Source: Chamaelirium japonicum (Eukaryota > Streptophyta > Magnoliopsida > Liliales > Melanthiaceae). From it: DNA of 64,000 nucleotides. Each line of letters begins with the position of its first letter. Positions within the stretch are counted from its first letter, which is position 1. Shown piece after piece: positions 47,455-62,900 of this stretch. Below the pieces are notes generated by a model, which saw only the letters and a list, made by a program, of their open reading frames with translations, was not told the DNA's origin and searched no databases. The stretch spans positions 434,001-498,000 of the forward strand of contig CANTAL010000141.1 of assembly GCA_947650365.1 (NCBI GenBank), in the 5' to 3' direction. The position numbers and the translations under genes were made by a program.

Positions 47455-47997
47455 TCATTCGTACGATCTATTCTATTTCATTCGTACAATCCTTTCTTAC
47501 ACAATCGTATGATCCATTCTAATCCATTCGCACAATCTATTCTAATTCATTCGTACGATCCATTCTATTTCATTCGTACGATCCATTCTAATTCATACGA
47601 TCCATTCTATTTCATTCATACGATCCATTTTAATTCATTCGCACGATCCATTCTAATTCATTCATACGATCCATTCTAACTCATTTATACGATCCATTTT
47701 AATTCATTCGCACAATCTATTCTAATTCATTCGTACGATCAATTCTAATTCATTAGCATGATCCATTCTAATTCATTCATACGATCTATTCTATTTCATT
47801 CGTACAATCCATTCTTACTCAATCGTATGATCCAATCTAATCCATTCGCACAATCTATTCTAATTCATTCGTACGATCCATTCTATTTCATTCGTACGAT
47901 CCATTCTATTTCATACGATCCATTCTATTTCATTCATACGATCCATTTTAATTCATTCGCACGATCCATTCTAATTCATTCATACGATCCATTCTAA
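47455..47997 (-). repeat. Tandem pair of the 240-bp higher-order block (reversed, 318-bp period)
   Basis: Two reversed copies, the landmark AATCGTATGATCCA falling at 47503 and again at 47821, so the duplication period is 318 bp. The second copy is 47758-47997. Confidence 0.8.
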
Positions 47998-50900
47998 TTC
48001 ATTTGTACGATCCATTCTAATTTCTTCGTATGATCTATTCTAATTCCTTCGTACGATCCATTCTAATTCATTCATACGATCCATTCTTACTCATTCGTAC
48101 GATCCATTCTAATTCATTCGCACGATCCATTCTAATTCATCCGTACGAATGAATTTGAATGGATACATTCGTGCGAATGAATTAGAATGGATCATATGAA
48201 TGAATTAGAATGGATCGTACGAATGAGTAAGAATGGATCGTACGAATGAATTTGAATGGATTGAATTAGAATGGATAGTATGAATGAATTAGAATGGATC
48301 GTTCGAATGAATTAGAATAGATTGTGCGAATGAATTAGAATGGATCGTACGAATGAATTAGAATGGATCGTGCGAATAAATTAGAATGGATCGTATGAAT
48401 GAATTAGAATGGATCATGCGAATGAATTAGAATATGGATTATACGAAGGAATTAGAATGGATCGTACGAATGAGTAAGAATGGATCGTACGAAAGAATTA
48501 GAATGGATTGAATTAGAATGAATCGTACGAATGAATTAGAATGGATCGTATGAATAAATTAGAATGGATCGTACGAATGAATTAGAATGGATTGAATTAG
48601 AATGGATCGTGCGAATGAGTAAGAATGGATCGTACGATTGAATTAGAATGGATCGTACGAATGAATTAGAATGGATCGTACGAATGAATTAGAATGGATT
48701 GAATTAGAATGAATCGTACGAATGAATTAGAATGAATCATACCGTACGAATGAATTAGAATGGATCATACGAAGGAATTAGAATGGATCGTACGAATGAA
48801 TTAGAATGGATCGTACGAAGAAATTAGAATGGATCGTACGAAGGAATTAGAAGGGATAGTACGAATGAATTAGAATGGATACCTTCGTGCAAATGAATTA
48901 GAATGGATCGTACGAATGAGTAAGAATCCATTCTATTTCCTTCGTATGATCCATTCTAATTCATTCGTACGGTATGATTCATTCTAATTCAATCCATTCT
49001 AATTCATTCGTACGATCTATTCTAATTCATTCGTATGATTCATTCTAATTCAATCCATTCTAATTCATTCGTACGAATAAATTAGAATAGATCGTACGAA
49101 TGAATTAGAATGGATCGTACGAATGAATTAGAATGGATCGTACGAATGAATTAGAATGGATCGTATGAATGAATTAGATTGGATCGTATTAATGATTTAG
49201 AATGGATCGTACGAATGAATTAGAATAGATCGTACAAATGAATTAGAATGGATACAAATGGATCGTACGAATGAGTAAGAATGGATCGTACGAATGAAAT
49301 AGAATGGATTGTATGAATGAATTAGAATGGATTGTATGAATGAATTAGAATGGATCGTGCGAATGAATTAGAATGGATACATTCGTGCGAATGAATTAGA
49401 ATGGATCGTATGAATGAATTAGATTGGATCGTATGAATGAATTAGAATGGATTGTATGAATTAGAATGGATGCCTTCGTGCAAATGAAATAGAATGGATC
49501 GTACGAATGAATTAGAGTAGATTGTGCGAATGAAATAGAATGGGTTGTACGACTGAGATAGAATGGATCGTACGAATAAATTAGAATGGATACATTCATG
49601 CGAATGAATTAGAATTGATCATACGAATGAATTAGAATGGATTCATTCGTGCGAATGAATTAGAATGGGTCGTACGAATGAGTAAGAATGGATCGTACGA
49701 ATGAATTAGAATGGATTGAATTAGAATGAATCGTACGAATGAATTAGAATGGATCGTACGAATGAATTAGAATGGATCGTACGAATGAATTAAAATGGAT
49801 TGAATTAGAATGGATCGTACGATAAGAATGGATCGTACGAATGAAATATAATAGATCGTACGGATAAATGAATTTGGATCGTGCTAATGAATTAGAATGG
49901 ATCGTACGGATGAATTAGAATGGATCGTACTAATGAATTAGAATAGATTGTGCGAATGAATTAGAATGGATCGTACGAATGAATTAGAAAGGATATATTC
50001 GTGCGAATAAATTAGAATAGATCGTACGAATGAGATATATAGGATTGTATGAAGGAATTAGAATGGATTCATTCATGCGAATGAATTAGAATAGATCATA
50101 CGAATGAATTAGAATGGATCGTACGAATGAAATAGAATGGATTATACGAATGAGATAGAATGGATCGTACGAATGAATTAGAATGGATACATTCATGCGA
50201 ATGAATTAGAATGGATCATGCGAATGAATTAGAATGGATCGTGCGAATGAATTAGAATGGATCGTACGAATGAAATAGAATGGATTGTACGAATGAGATA
50301 GAATGGATCGTACGAATGAATTAGAATGGATACATTCATGCGAATGAATTAGAATGGATCATACGAATGAATTAGAATGGATTCATTCGTGCGAATGAAT
50401 TAGAATGGATTCATTCGTGCGAATGAATTAGAATGGATCGTACGAATGAGTAAGAATGGATCGTACGAATGAATTAGAATGGATTGAATTAGAATGAATC
50501 GTACGAATGAATTAGAATGGATCGTACGAATGAATTAGAATGGATCGTACGAATGAATTAGAATGGATTGAATTAGAATGAATCGTACGAATGAATTAGA
50601 ATGAATCATACCGTACGAATGAATTAGAATGGATCATACGAAGGAATTAGAATGGATCGTGCGAATAAATTAGAATGGATCGTATGAATAAATTAGAATA
50701 GATTGTGCGAATGAATTAGAATGGATCGTATGAATGAATTAGAATGGATACATTCGTGCGAATGAATTAGAATGGATCGTATGAATGAATTAGAATCGAT
50801 CGTATAAATGAATTAGAATAGATCATGCGAATGAATTAGAATGGATCGTGCGAATGAATTAGAATGGACCGTACGAATGAAATAGAATGGATTGTACGAA

Positions 50901-53900
50901 TGAGATAGAATGGATCGTACGAATGAATTAGAATGGATACATTCATGCGAATGAATTAGAATGGATCATACGAATGAATTAGAATGGATTCATTCGTGCG
51001 AATGAATTAGAATGGATCGTACGAATGAGTAAGAATGGATCGTACGAATGAATTAGAATGGATCGTACGAATGAATTAGAATGGATTGAATTAGAATGAA
51101 TCGTACGAATGAGTTAGAATGAATCATACCGTACGAATGAATTAGAATGGATCATACGAAGGAATTAGAATGGATCGTACGAATGAATTAGAATGGATCG
51201 TACGAATGAATTAGAATGGATCGTACGAAGGAATTAGAATGGATCGTACAAAGGAATTAGAATGGATAGTATGAATGAATTAGAATGGATACCTTTGTGC
51301 AAATGAATTAGAATGGATCGTACGAATGAGTAAGAATGGATCGTACGAAAGAAATAGAATGGATCGTATGAATGAATTGGAATGGATCGTGCGAATGAAT
51401 TAGAATGGATCGTACGAATGAATTAGAATAGATTGTGCGAATGAATTAGAATGGATCGTACGAATGAATTAGATTGGATCGTACGAATGAATTAGAATGG
51501 ATCGTGCGAATGAAATAGAATGGATCGTACGAATGAATTAGAATGGATCGTACGAAGGAATTAGAATGGATCCATTCTAATTCATTCGTACGATCCATTC
51601 TAATTCATTCATACGATCCATCCTAATTCATTCGCACGAATGTATCCATTCTAATTCATTCGTACAATCCATTCTATTTCATTCGTACGATCCATTCTTA
51701 CTCATTCGTACGATCCATTCGTATCCATTCTAATTCATTCGTACGATCTATTCTAATTCATTCGTACGATCCATTCTAATTCATTAATACGATCCAATCT
51801 AATTCATTCATACGATTCATTCAAATTCATTCGTACGATCCATTCTAATTCATTCGCACGATCCATTCTAATTCATTCGCACGATCCATTCTAATTCAGT
51901 CATACGATCCATTCTAATTCATTCGTACGATCCATTCTAATTCATTCATACGATCCATTCTAATTCATTCATATGGTCCATTCTAATTCATTCGTACGGT
52001 ATGATTCATTCTAATTCATTCATACGATTCATTCTAATTCAATCCATTCTATCTCATTCGTACAATCCATTCTATTTCATTCACACAATCTATTCTAATT
52101 CCTTCATACGATCCATTCTAATTTATTCGCACGATCCATTCTAATTCATTCATACGATCCATTCTAATTCATTCATACGATCCATTCTAATTCATTCGTA
52201 CGATCCATTCTAATTCATTCATACGATCCATTCTAATTCATTCGTACGATCCATTCTAATTCATTCGTACGATCCATTCTAATTCATTCGCACAATCTAT
52301 TCTAATGCATTCGTACGATCCATTCTAATTCATTCGCACGATCCATTCTAATTCATTCATACGATCCATTCTATTTCATTCGTACGATCCATTCTTACTC
52401 ATTCGTACGATCCATTCTAATTCATTTGCACGAAGGTATCCATTCTAATTCATTCGTACTATCCATTCTAATTCATTCGTACGATCCATTCTAATTCCTT
52501 CGTACGATCCATTCTAATTCATTTGTACGATCCATTCTAATTCATTCGTACGATATTCATTCGTACGATCCATTCTAATTCATTCGCACGATCCATTCTA
52601 ATTCATTCGTACGATCCATATTCTAATTCATTCGCACGATCCATTCTAATTCATCCGTACGATCCATTCTAATTCATTCGTACGATCCATTCTAATTCAT
52701 TCGCACGATCCATTCTAATTCATTCGCACGATCCATTCTAATTCATTAGCACTGTCCATTCTTACGAATGAGTAAGAATGGATCGTACGAATGAAATTGA
52801 ATGGATTGTACGAATGAATTAGAATGGATTCATTCGTGCGAATGAATTAGAATGGATCGTACGAATGAATTAGAATGGATCGTACGAATGAATTAGAATG
52901 GATCATGTGAAAGAATAAGAATGGATTGTATGAATGAATTAGAATGGATCGTATGAATGAATTAGAATGGATCGGACGAATGAATTAGAATGGATCGTAC
53001 GAATGAATTAGAATGGATCGTACGAATGAATTAGAATGGATACATTCGTGCGAATGAATTAGAATGGATCATACGAATGAGTAAGAATGGATCGTACGAA
53101 TAAAATAGAATGGATTGTACGAATGAATTACAATGGATCGTACGAATGAATTAGAATAGATTGTATGAATGAATTAGAATGGATACATTCGTGCGAATGA
53201 ATTAGAATGGATCGTACGAATGAATTAGAATAGATTATGCAAATGAATTAGAATGGATCGTATGAATGAATTAGATTATGATCCATTTTATTTCATTTGT
53301 ATGATTCATTCTAATTCATTCTTACGATTCATTCTAATTCAATCTATTCTAATTCATTCGTACGATCCATTCTAATTCATTCGTACGATTCATTCTAATT
53401 CAATCCATTATAATTCATTCGTACGATCCATTCTTACTCATTCCTACGATCCATGGATCATACGATTGAGTAAGAATGGATTGTACGAATGAAATAGAAT
53501 AGATCGTACGAATAAATTAGAATGGATCATGCTAATGAATTAGAATGGATCGTACGAATGAATTTGAATGGATACATTCGTGCGAATGAATTAGAATGGA
53601 TCATACGATGAGTAAGAATGGATCGTACGAATGAAATAGAATGGACTGTACGAATGAATTAGAATGGATCATACGAATGAATTAGAATAGATTGTATGAA
53701 TGAATTAGAATGGATACATTCGTACGAATGAATTAGAATGGATCGTACGAATGAATTAGAATGGATCGTGTGAAACAATTAGAATGGATTGTATGAATGA
53801 ATTAGAATGGATCGTATGAATGAATTAGAATGGATAGGACGAATGAATTAGAATGGATCGTATGAATAAATTAGAATGGATCGTACGAATGAATTAGAAT

Positions 53901-56900
53901 GGATACATTCGTGCGAATGAATTAGAATGGATCATACGAATGAGTAAGAATGGATCGTACGAATGAAATAGAATGGATTGTACGAATGAATTAGAATGGA
54001 TCGTACGAATGAATTAGAATAGATTGTATGAATGAATTAGAATGGATACATTCGTGCGAATGAATTAGAATGGATCGTACGAATGAATTAGAATAGATCG
54101 TGCGAATGAATTAGAATGGATCGTACGAATGAATTAAAATAGATTGTGCGAATGAATTAGAATGGATCATATGAATGAATTAGATTATGATCCATTTTAT
54201 TTCATTCGTATGATTCATTCTAATTCATTCAAACGATTCATTCTAATTCAATCCATTCTAATTCATTCGTACGAAGGAATTAGAATGGATCGTACGAATG
54301 AATTAGAATGGATCGTACGAAGGAATTAGAATGGATCGTACGAAGGAATTAGAATGGATAGTACGAATGAATTAGAATGGATACCTTCGTGCAAATGAAT
54401 TAGAATGGATCGTACGAATAAGTAAGAATGGATCGTACGAATGAAATAGAATGGATCGTATGAATGAATTAGAATGGATCGTGCGAATGAATTAGAATGG
54501 ATCGTACGAATGAATTAGAATAGATTGTGCGAATGAATTAGAATGGATCGTACGAATGAATTAGAAAGAATCGTACGAATGAATTAGAATGGATCGTATG
54601 AATGAATTAGAATGGATCGTGCGAATGAATTAGAATGGATCGTACGAATGAAATAGAATGGATTCGCACGAATGTATCCATTCTAATTCATTCGTACGAT
54701 CCATTCTAATTCATTCGTACAATCCATTCTAATTCATTCGCACGATCCATTCGCATTCACTCAAACGATCCATTCTAATTCATTCATATGATCCATTCTA
54801 AATTATTCGCACGAATGTATCCATTCTAATTCATTCGTACGATCCATTCTAATTCATTTGTACGAATGTATCCACTCTAATTCATTCATACGATCTATTC
54901 TAATTCATTTGTACGAATGTATCCACTCTAATTCATTCGAACGAATGAATTAGAATGGATCGTATGAGTGTGAATGAATTAGAATGGATCGTGCGAATGA
55001 ATTAGAATGGATCGTATTAATGAATTAGAATGGATCGTATGAATGAAATAGAATAGATCGTACGAATGAATTAGAATGGATCGTATGAATGAATTAGAAT
55101 GGATCGTACGAAGGAATTAGAATGGATTGTATGAATGAATTAGAATAGATCGTATGAATGAATTAGAATGGATCTTACGAATGAATTAGAATAGATCGTA
55201 TGAATTAGAATGTATCGTACGAAGGAATTAGAATGGATCGTATGAATGAATTAGATTGGATCGTATTAATGAATTTGAATGGATCGTATGAATAAATTAG
55301 ATTGGATCGTATGAATGAATTAGAATGGATCGTACGAATGAGTAAGAATGGATCGTACGAATGAATTTGAATGGATTGAATTAGAATGAATCGTACGAAT
55401 GAATTAGAATGGATCATACGAAGGAATTAGAATGGATCGTACGAATGAATTAGAATGGATCGTACGAATGAATTAGAATGGATCGTATGAAGGAATTAGA
55501 ATGGATCGTACGAAGGAATTAGAATGGATAGTACGAATGAATTAGAATGGATACCTTCATGCAAATGAATTAGAATGGATTGTACGAATGAGTAAGAATG
55601 GATCGTACGAATGAAATAGAATGGATCGTATGAATGAATTAGAATGGATCGTGCGAATGAATTAGAATGGATCATACGAATGAATTAGAATAGATTGTGC
55701 GAATGAATTAGAATGGATCGTACGAATGAATTAGAATGGATCATGCGAATGAATTAGAATGGATCGTGCGAATGAATTAGAATGGATCGTACGAATGAAA
55801 TAGAATGGATTGTACGAATGAGATAGAATGGATCGTACGAATGAATTAGAATGGATACATTCATGCGAATGAATTAGAATGGATCATACGAATGAATTAG
55901 AATGGATTCATTCGTGCGAATGAATTAGAATGGATCGTACGAATGAGTAAGAATGGATCGTACGAATGAATTAGAATGGATTGAATTAGAATGAATCGTA
56001 CGAATGAATTAGAATGGATCGTACGAATGAATTAGAATGGATCGTACGAATGAATTAGAATGGATTGAATTAGAATGAATTGTACGAATGAATTAGAATG
56101 AATCATACCATACGAATGAATTAGAAAGGATCATACGAAGGAATTCGAATGGATCGTACGAATGAATTAGAATGGATCGTACGAATGAATTAGAATGGAT
56201 CGTACGAAGGAATTAGAATGGATCGTACGAAGGAATTAGAATGGATCGTACGAAGGAATTAGGATGTATCGTGCGAATGAATTAGAATGGATCGTATGAA
56301 TGAATTAGAATGGATCGTATGAATGAATTAGAATGGATCGTAGTAATGAATTAGAATGGATCCTACGAATGAATTAGAATAGATTGTGCGAATGAATTAG
56401 AATGGATCTGGATCGTGTATCCATTCTAATTCATTCGTACGACCCATTCTAATTCATTCGTACGATCCATTCTAATTCATTCGCACGATCCATTCTAATT
56501 CATTCGCACGATCCATTCTAATTCATTCATACGATCAATTCTAATTCATTCGTACGATCCATTCTAATTCATTCGTATGATCCATTCTAATTCATTCGCA
56601 CAATCTATTCTAATTCATTCGTACGATCCATTCTAATTCAATCGCACGATCCATTCTAATTCATTCATACGATCCATTCTAATCCATTCGCACAATCTAT
56701 TCTAATTCATTCGTACGATCCATTCTACTTCTTTCGTACGATCGTATGAATGAATTAGAATGGATTGTATGAATGAATTAGATTAGATCGTATAAATGAA
56801 TTAGAATAGATCGTACGAATGAATTAGAATGGATACGAATGGATCGTACGAATGAGTAAGAATGGATCGTACGAATGAAATAGAATGGATTGTACGAATG

Positions 56901-59900
56901 AATTAGAATGGATACATTCGTGCGAATGAATTAGGATGGATCGTATGAATGAATTAGAATAGATTGTGCGAATGAATTAGAATGGATCGTACGAATGAAT
57001 TAGAATGGATACATTCATGCGAATGAATTAGAATGGATCGTATGAATGAATTAGAATAGATTGTGCGAATGAATTAGAATGGATCGTATGAATGAATTGG
57101 AATGGATACCTTCGTACGAATGAATTACAATAGAGTGTGCGAATGAATTAGAATGGATCGTATGAATTAGAATTGATCGTACGAATGAATTAGAATGGAT
57201 CATACAAAGGATTTAGAATGGATCGTACGAATGAATTAGAATAGATCGTACGAATGAATTAGAATGGATCATGCTAATGAATTAGAATTGATCGTACGAA
57301 TGAATTAGAATAGATTGTGTGAATGAATTAGAATGGATCGTACGAATGAATTGGAATGGATACATTCGTGCGAATGAATTAGAATGGATCGTATGAATGA
57401 ATTAGAGTGGATACATTCGTACAAATGAATTAGAATGGATCGTACGAATGAATTAGAATGGATACATTCGTGCGAATGAATTAGAATAGATCATATGAAT
57501 GAATTAGAATGGATCGTTTGAGTGAATGCGAATGGATCGTGCGAATGAATTAGAATGGATTGTACGAATGAATTAGAATGGATCGTACGAATGAATTAGA
57601 ATGGATACATTCGTGCAAATCCATTCTATTTCATTCGTACGATCCATTCTAATTCATTCGCACGATCCATTCTAATTCATTCATACGATCCATTCTAATT
57701 CATTCGTACGATCCATTCTAATTCATTCGTACAATCCATTCTAATTCATTCTTACAATCTATTCTAATTCATTCGTACGATCCATTCTACTTCATTCGCA
57801 CGATCCATTCTAATTCATTCATACGATCCATTCTATTTCATTCGTACGATCCATTCTTACTCATTCGTACGATCCATTCTAATTCATTTGTACGAAGGTA
57901 TCCATTCTAATTCATTCGTACTATCCATTCTAATTCTTTCGTACGATACATTCTAATTCCTTCGTACGATCCATTCTAATTCATTCGTACGATCCATTCT
58001 AATTCATTCGTACGATCCATTCTAATTCCTTCGTATGATCCATTCTAATTCATTCGTACGGTATGATTCATTCTAATTCAATCCATTCTAATTCATTCGT
58101 ACGATCCATTCTAATTCATTCGAACTATCCATTCTAATTTATTCGTACGATTCATTCTAATTCAATCCATTCTAATTCATTGGTACGATCCATTCTTACT
58201 CATTCGTACGATCCATTCTAATTCATTCGCATGAATCCATTCTAATTCATTCGTATGATCCATTCTAATTCATTCGCATGAATGTATCCATTTTAATTCA
58301 TTCGTACGATCCATTCTATCTCATTCATACAATCCATTCTATTTCATTCGTACGATCCATTCTAATAATTTCGCACGATCCATTCTAATTCATTCGCATG
58401 ATCCATTCTAATTCATTCGTATGATCGATTCTAATTCATTCATACGATCCATTCTAATTCATTCGCACGAATGTATCCATTCTAATTCATTCGTATGATC
58501 CATTCTAATTCATTCGCACAATCTATTCTAATTCATTCATACGATCCATTCTAATTTATTCGCACGATCCATTCTAATTCATTTATACGATCCATTCTAA
58601 TTCATTCATATGATCCATTCTAATTCATTCGCACGATCCATTCTTACTCATTCGTACGATCCATTCTAATTCATTCGCACGATCCATTCTAATTCATTAA
58701 TACGATCCATTCTAATTCATTCGCACGATCCATTCTAATTCATTCACACTCATACGATCCATTCTAATTCATTCGCACGAATGTATCCATTCTAATTCAT
58801 TCGTATGATTCATTCTAATTCAATCCATTCTAATTCATTCGTACGATCCATTCTTACTCATTCGTACGATCCATTCTAATTCATCCGCACGAATGAATCC
58901 ATTCTAATTCATTCGTATGATCCATTCTAATTCATTCGCATGAATGTATCCATTCTAATTCATTCGTACGATCCATTCTATCTCATTCGTACAATCCATT
59001 CTATTTCATTCGTACGATCCATTCTAATTCATTCGCACGATCCATTCTAATTCATTCGCATGATCCATTCTAATTCATTCGTACGATCGATTCTAATTCA
59101 TTCATACGATCCATTCTAATTCATTCGCACGAATGTATCCATTCTAATTCATTCGTACGATCCATTCTAATTCATTCGCACAATCTATTCTAATTCATTC
59201 ATACGATCCATTCTAATTTAGAATTAGAATTGATCGTACGAATGAATTAGAATAGATTGTGCGAATGAATTAGAATGGATCGTACGAATGAATTGGAATG
59301 GATACATTCGTTCGAATGAATTAGAATGGATCGTATGAATGAATTAGAGTGGATACATTCGTACAAATGAATTAGAATGGATCGTACGAATGAATTAGAA
59401 TGGATACATTCGTGCGAATGAATTAGAATGGATCGTATGAATTAGAATGGATCGTACGAAGGAATTAGAATGGATCGTATGAATGAATTAGATTGGATCG
59501 TATTAATGAATTTGAATGGATCGTATGAATGAATTAGATTAGATCGTATGAATGAATTTGAATGGATCTTGCGAATGAATTAGAATGGATCGTACGAATG
59601 AAATAGATTGGATTGTATGAATGAATTAGAATAGATCGTGCGAATGAATTAGAATGGATCGTACGAATGAATTAGAATGGATCATATGAATGAATTAGAA
59701 TGGATCGTACGTATGAATTAGAATGGATCGTGCGAATGAATTAGAATGGATCGTATGAATGAATTAGAGTAGATACATTCGTACGAAGGAATTAGAATGG
59801 ATCGTACGAATGAATTAGAATGGATTATATGAATGAATTAGAATGGATCGTACGAATGAATTAGAATGGATACATTCGTGCGAATGAATTAGAATGGATT

Positions 59901-62900
59901 GTACGAATAAATTAGAATGGATCGTATGAATGAATTAGAATAGATTGTACGAATGAATTAGAATGGATCGTACATCTAATTCATTCGCACGATCCATTCT
60001 AATTCATTCATACAATCCATTCTACTTCTTTTGCACGAATGTATCCATTCTAATTCATTCGTACGATCCATTCTAATTCATTCATACGACCCATTCTAAT
60101 TCATTCGCACGATCCATTCTAATTCATTCGTACGATCTATTCTATTTCATTCGTACAATCCATTCTAATTCATTCATACGATCCAATCTAATTCATTCAT
60201 ACGATCCATTCTAATTCATTCGTACGATCTATTCTATTTTATTCATACTATCCATTCTAATTTGTTTGTACGATCTTTTCTAATTCCTTCGTACGATCCA
60301 TTCTATTTCATTCGTATGACCCATTCTAATTCATAAGTACAATCCATTCTAATTAATTCAAACGATCCATTCTAATTCATTCGTACGATCCATTCTAATT
60401 CATTCGCACGATCCATTCTAAATCATTCATACGATCCAATCTAATTCATTCATACGATCCATTCTAATTCATTCGCACGATCCATTCTAATTCATTCATA
60501 CGATCCATTCTATTTCATTCGTACGATCCATTCTTACTCATTCGTACGATCCATTCTAATTCATTTGCACGAAGGTATCCATTCTAATTCATTCGTACTA
60601 TCCATTCTAATTCCTTCGTACGATCCATTCTAATTCCTTCGTACGATCCATTCTAATTCATTCGTACGATCCATTCTAATTCATTCGTACGATCCATTGT
60701 AATTCCTTCGTATGATCCATTATAATTCATTCGTACGGTATGATTCATTCTAATTCATTCGTACGATTCATTCTAATTCAATCCATTCTAATTCATTCGT
60801 ACGATCTATTCTAATTCATTCGTACGATCCATTCTAATTCATTCGTACGATTCATTCTAATTCAATCCATTCTAATTCATTCGTACGATCCATTCTAGCT
60901 CATTCGTACGATCCATTCTAATTCATTCGCACGAATGAATGCATTCTAATTCATACGTATGATTCATTCTAATTCATTCGCATGAATGTATCCATTCTAA
61001 TTCATTCGTACGATCCATTCTATCTCATTCGTACAATTCATTCTATTTCATTCGTACGATCCATTCTAATTCATTCGCACGATCCATTCTAATTCATTCG
61101 CATGATCCATTCTAATTCATTCATACGATCGATTCTAATTCATTCATACGATCCATTCTAATTCATTCTCACGAATGTATCCATTCTAATTCATTCATAC
61201 GATCCATTCTAATTCATTCGTACGATCCATTCTTACTCATTCGTACGATCCATTCTAATTCATTCATACGTTCCAATCTAATTCATTCATACGATCTATT
61301 CTAATTCATTCGCACAATCTATTCTAATTCATTCATACGATCCATTCTAATTTATTCGCACGATCCATTCTAATTCATTCATACGATCCATTCTAATTCA
61401 TTCATATGATCCATTCTAATTCATTCGCACGATCCATTCTTACTCATTCGTACGATCCATTCTAATTCATTCGTACTATCCATTCTAATTCATTCATACG
61501 ATCCATTCTATTTCATTCGTACGATCCATTCTTACTCATTCGTACGATCCATTCTAATTCATTTGCACGAAGGTATCCATTCTAATTCATTCGTACTATC
61601 CATTCTAATTCCTTCGTACGATCCATTCTAATTCATTCGTACGATCCATTCTAATTCATTCGTACGATCCATTCTAATTCATTCGCACGATCCATTCTAA
61701 TTCATTAGCACGATCCATTCTAATTCATTCATACGATCTATTCTAATTCATTTATACGATCCAATCTAATTCATTCATACGATCCATTCTAATTCTTTCG
61801 CACGAATGTATCCATTCTAATTCATTCTAATTCATTCTAATTCAATCCATTCTAATTCATTCGTACGATCCATTCTAATTCATTCATACAATCCATTCTA
61901 ATTCATTCGCACGATCCATTCGCATTCACTCAAACGATCCATTCTAATTCATTCATATGATCCATTCTAATTCATTCGCACGAATGTATCCATTCTAATT
62001 CATTCGTACGATCCATTCTAATTCATTTGTACGAATGTATCCACTCTAATTCATTCATACGATCCATTCTAATTCGTTCTCACGAATGTATCCATTCCAA
62101 TTCATTCGTACGATCCATTCTAATTCATTCGCACAATCTATTCTAATTCATTCGTACGATCTATTCTAATTCATTAGCATGATCCATTCTAATTCATTCG
62201 TACGATCTATTCTATTTCATTCGTACAATCCATTCTAATTCTTTTGCACGAATGTATCCATTCTAATTCATTCGTTCGATCCATTCTAATTCATTCGTAC
62301 GATCCATTCTAATTCATTCGCACGATCCATTCTAATTCATTCGTACGATCAATTCTAATTCATTAGCACGATCCATTCACATTCACTCAAACGATCCATT
62401 CTTACTCATTCTATGATCCATTCTAATTCATTTGCACGTTCCATTCTAATTCATTAGCACAATCTATTCTAATTCATTCGTACGATCCATTCTAATTCAT
62501 TCGCACGATCCATTCTAATTCATTAATACGATCTATTCTAATTCATTCATACGATCCATTCTAATTCATTCATACGATCCATTCTAATTCCTTCGTACCA
62601 TCCATTCTAATTCTAATTCATTCATACAATCCATTTTAATTCATTCGCACGATCCATTCTAATTCACTCATACGATCTATTCTTATTCATTCATACGATC
62701 CATCCTAATGAATTACAATGGATACAATCGTGCGAATGAATTAGAATGGATCATACGAATGAATTAGAGTTGATACATTCGTGTGAATGAATTAAAATGG
62801 ATAATACGAATGAGTAAGAATGGATCGTAGAATTAGAATGGATCGTATGAATGAATTAGAATGGATACATACGAATGAATTAGAATGGATCGTATGAATG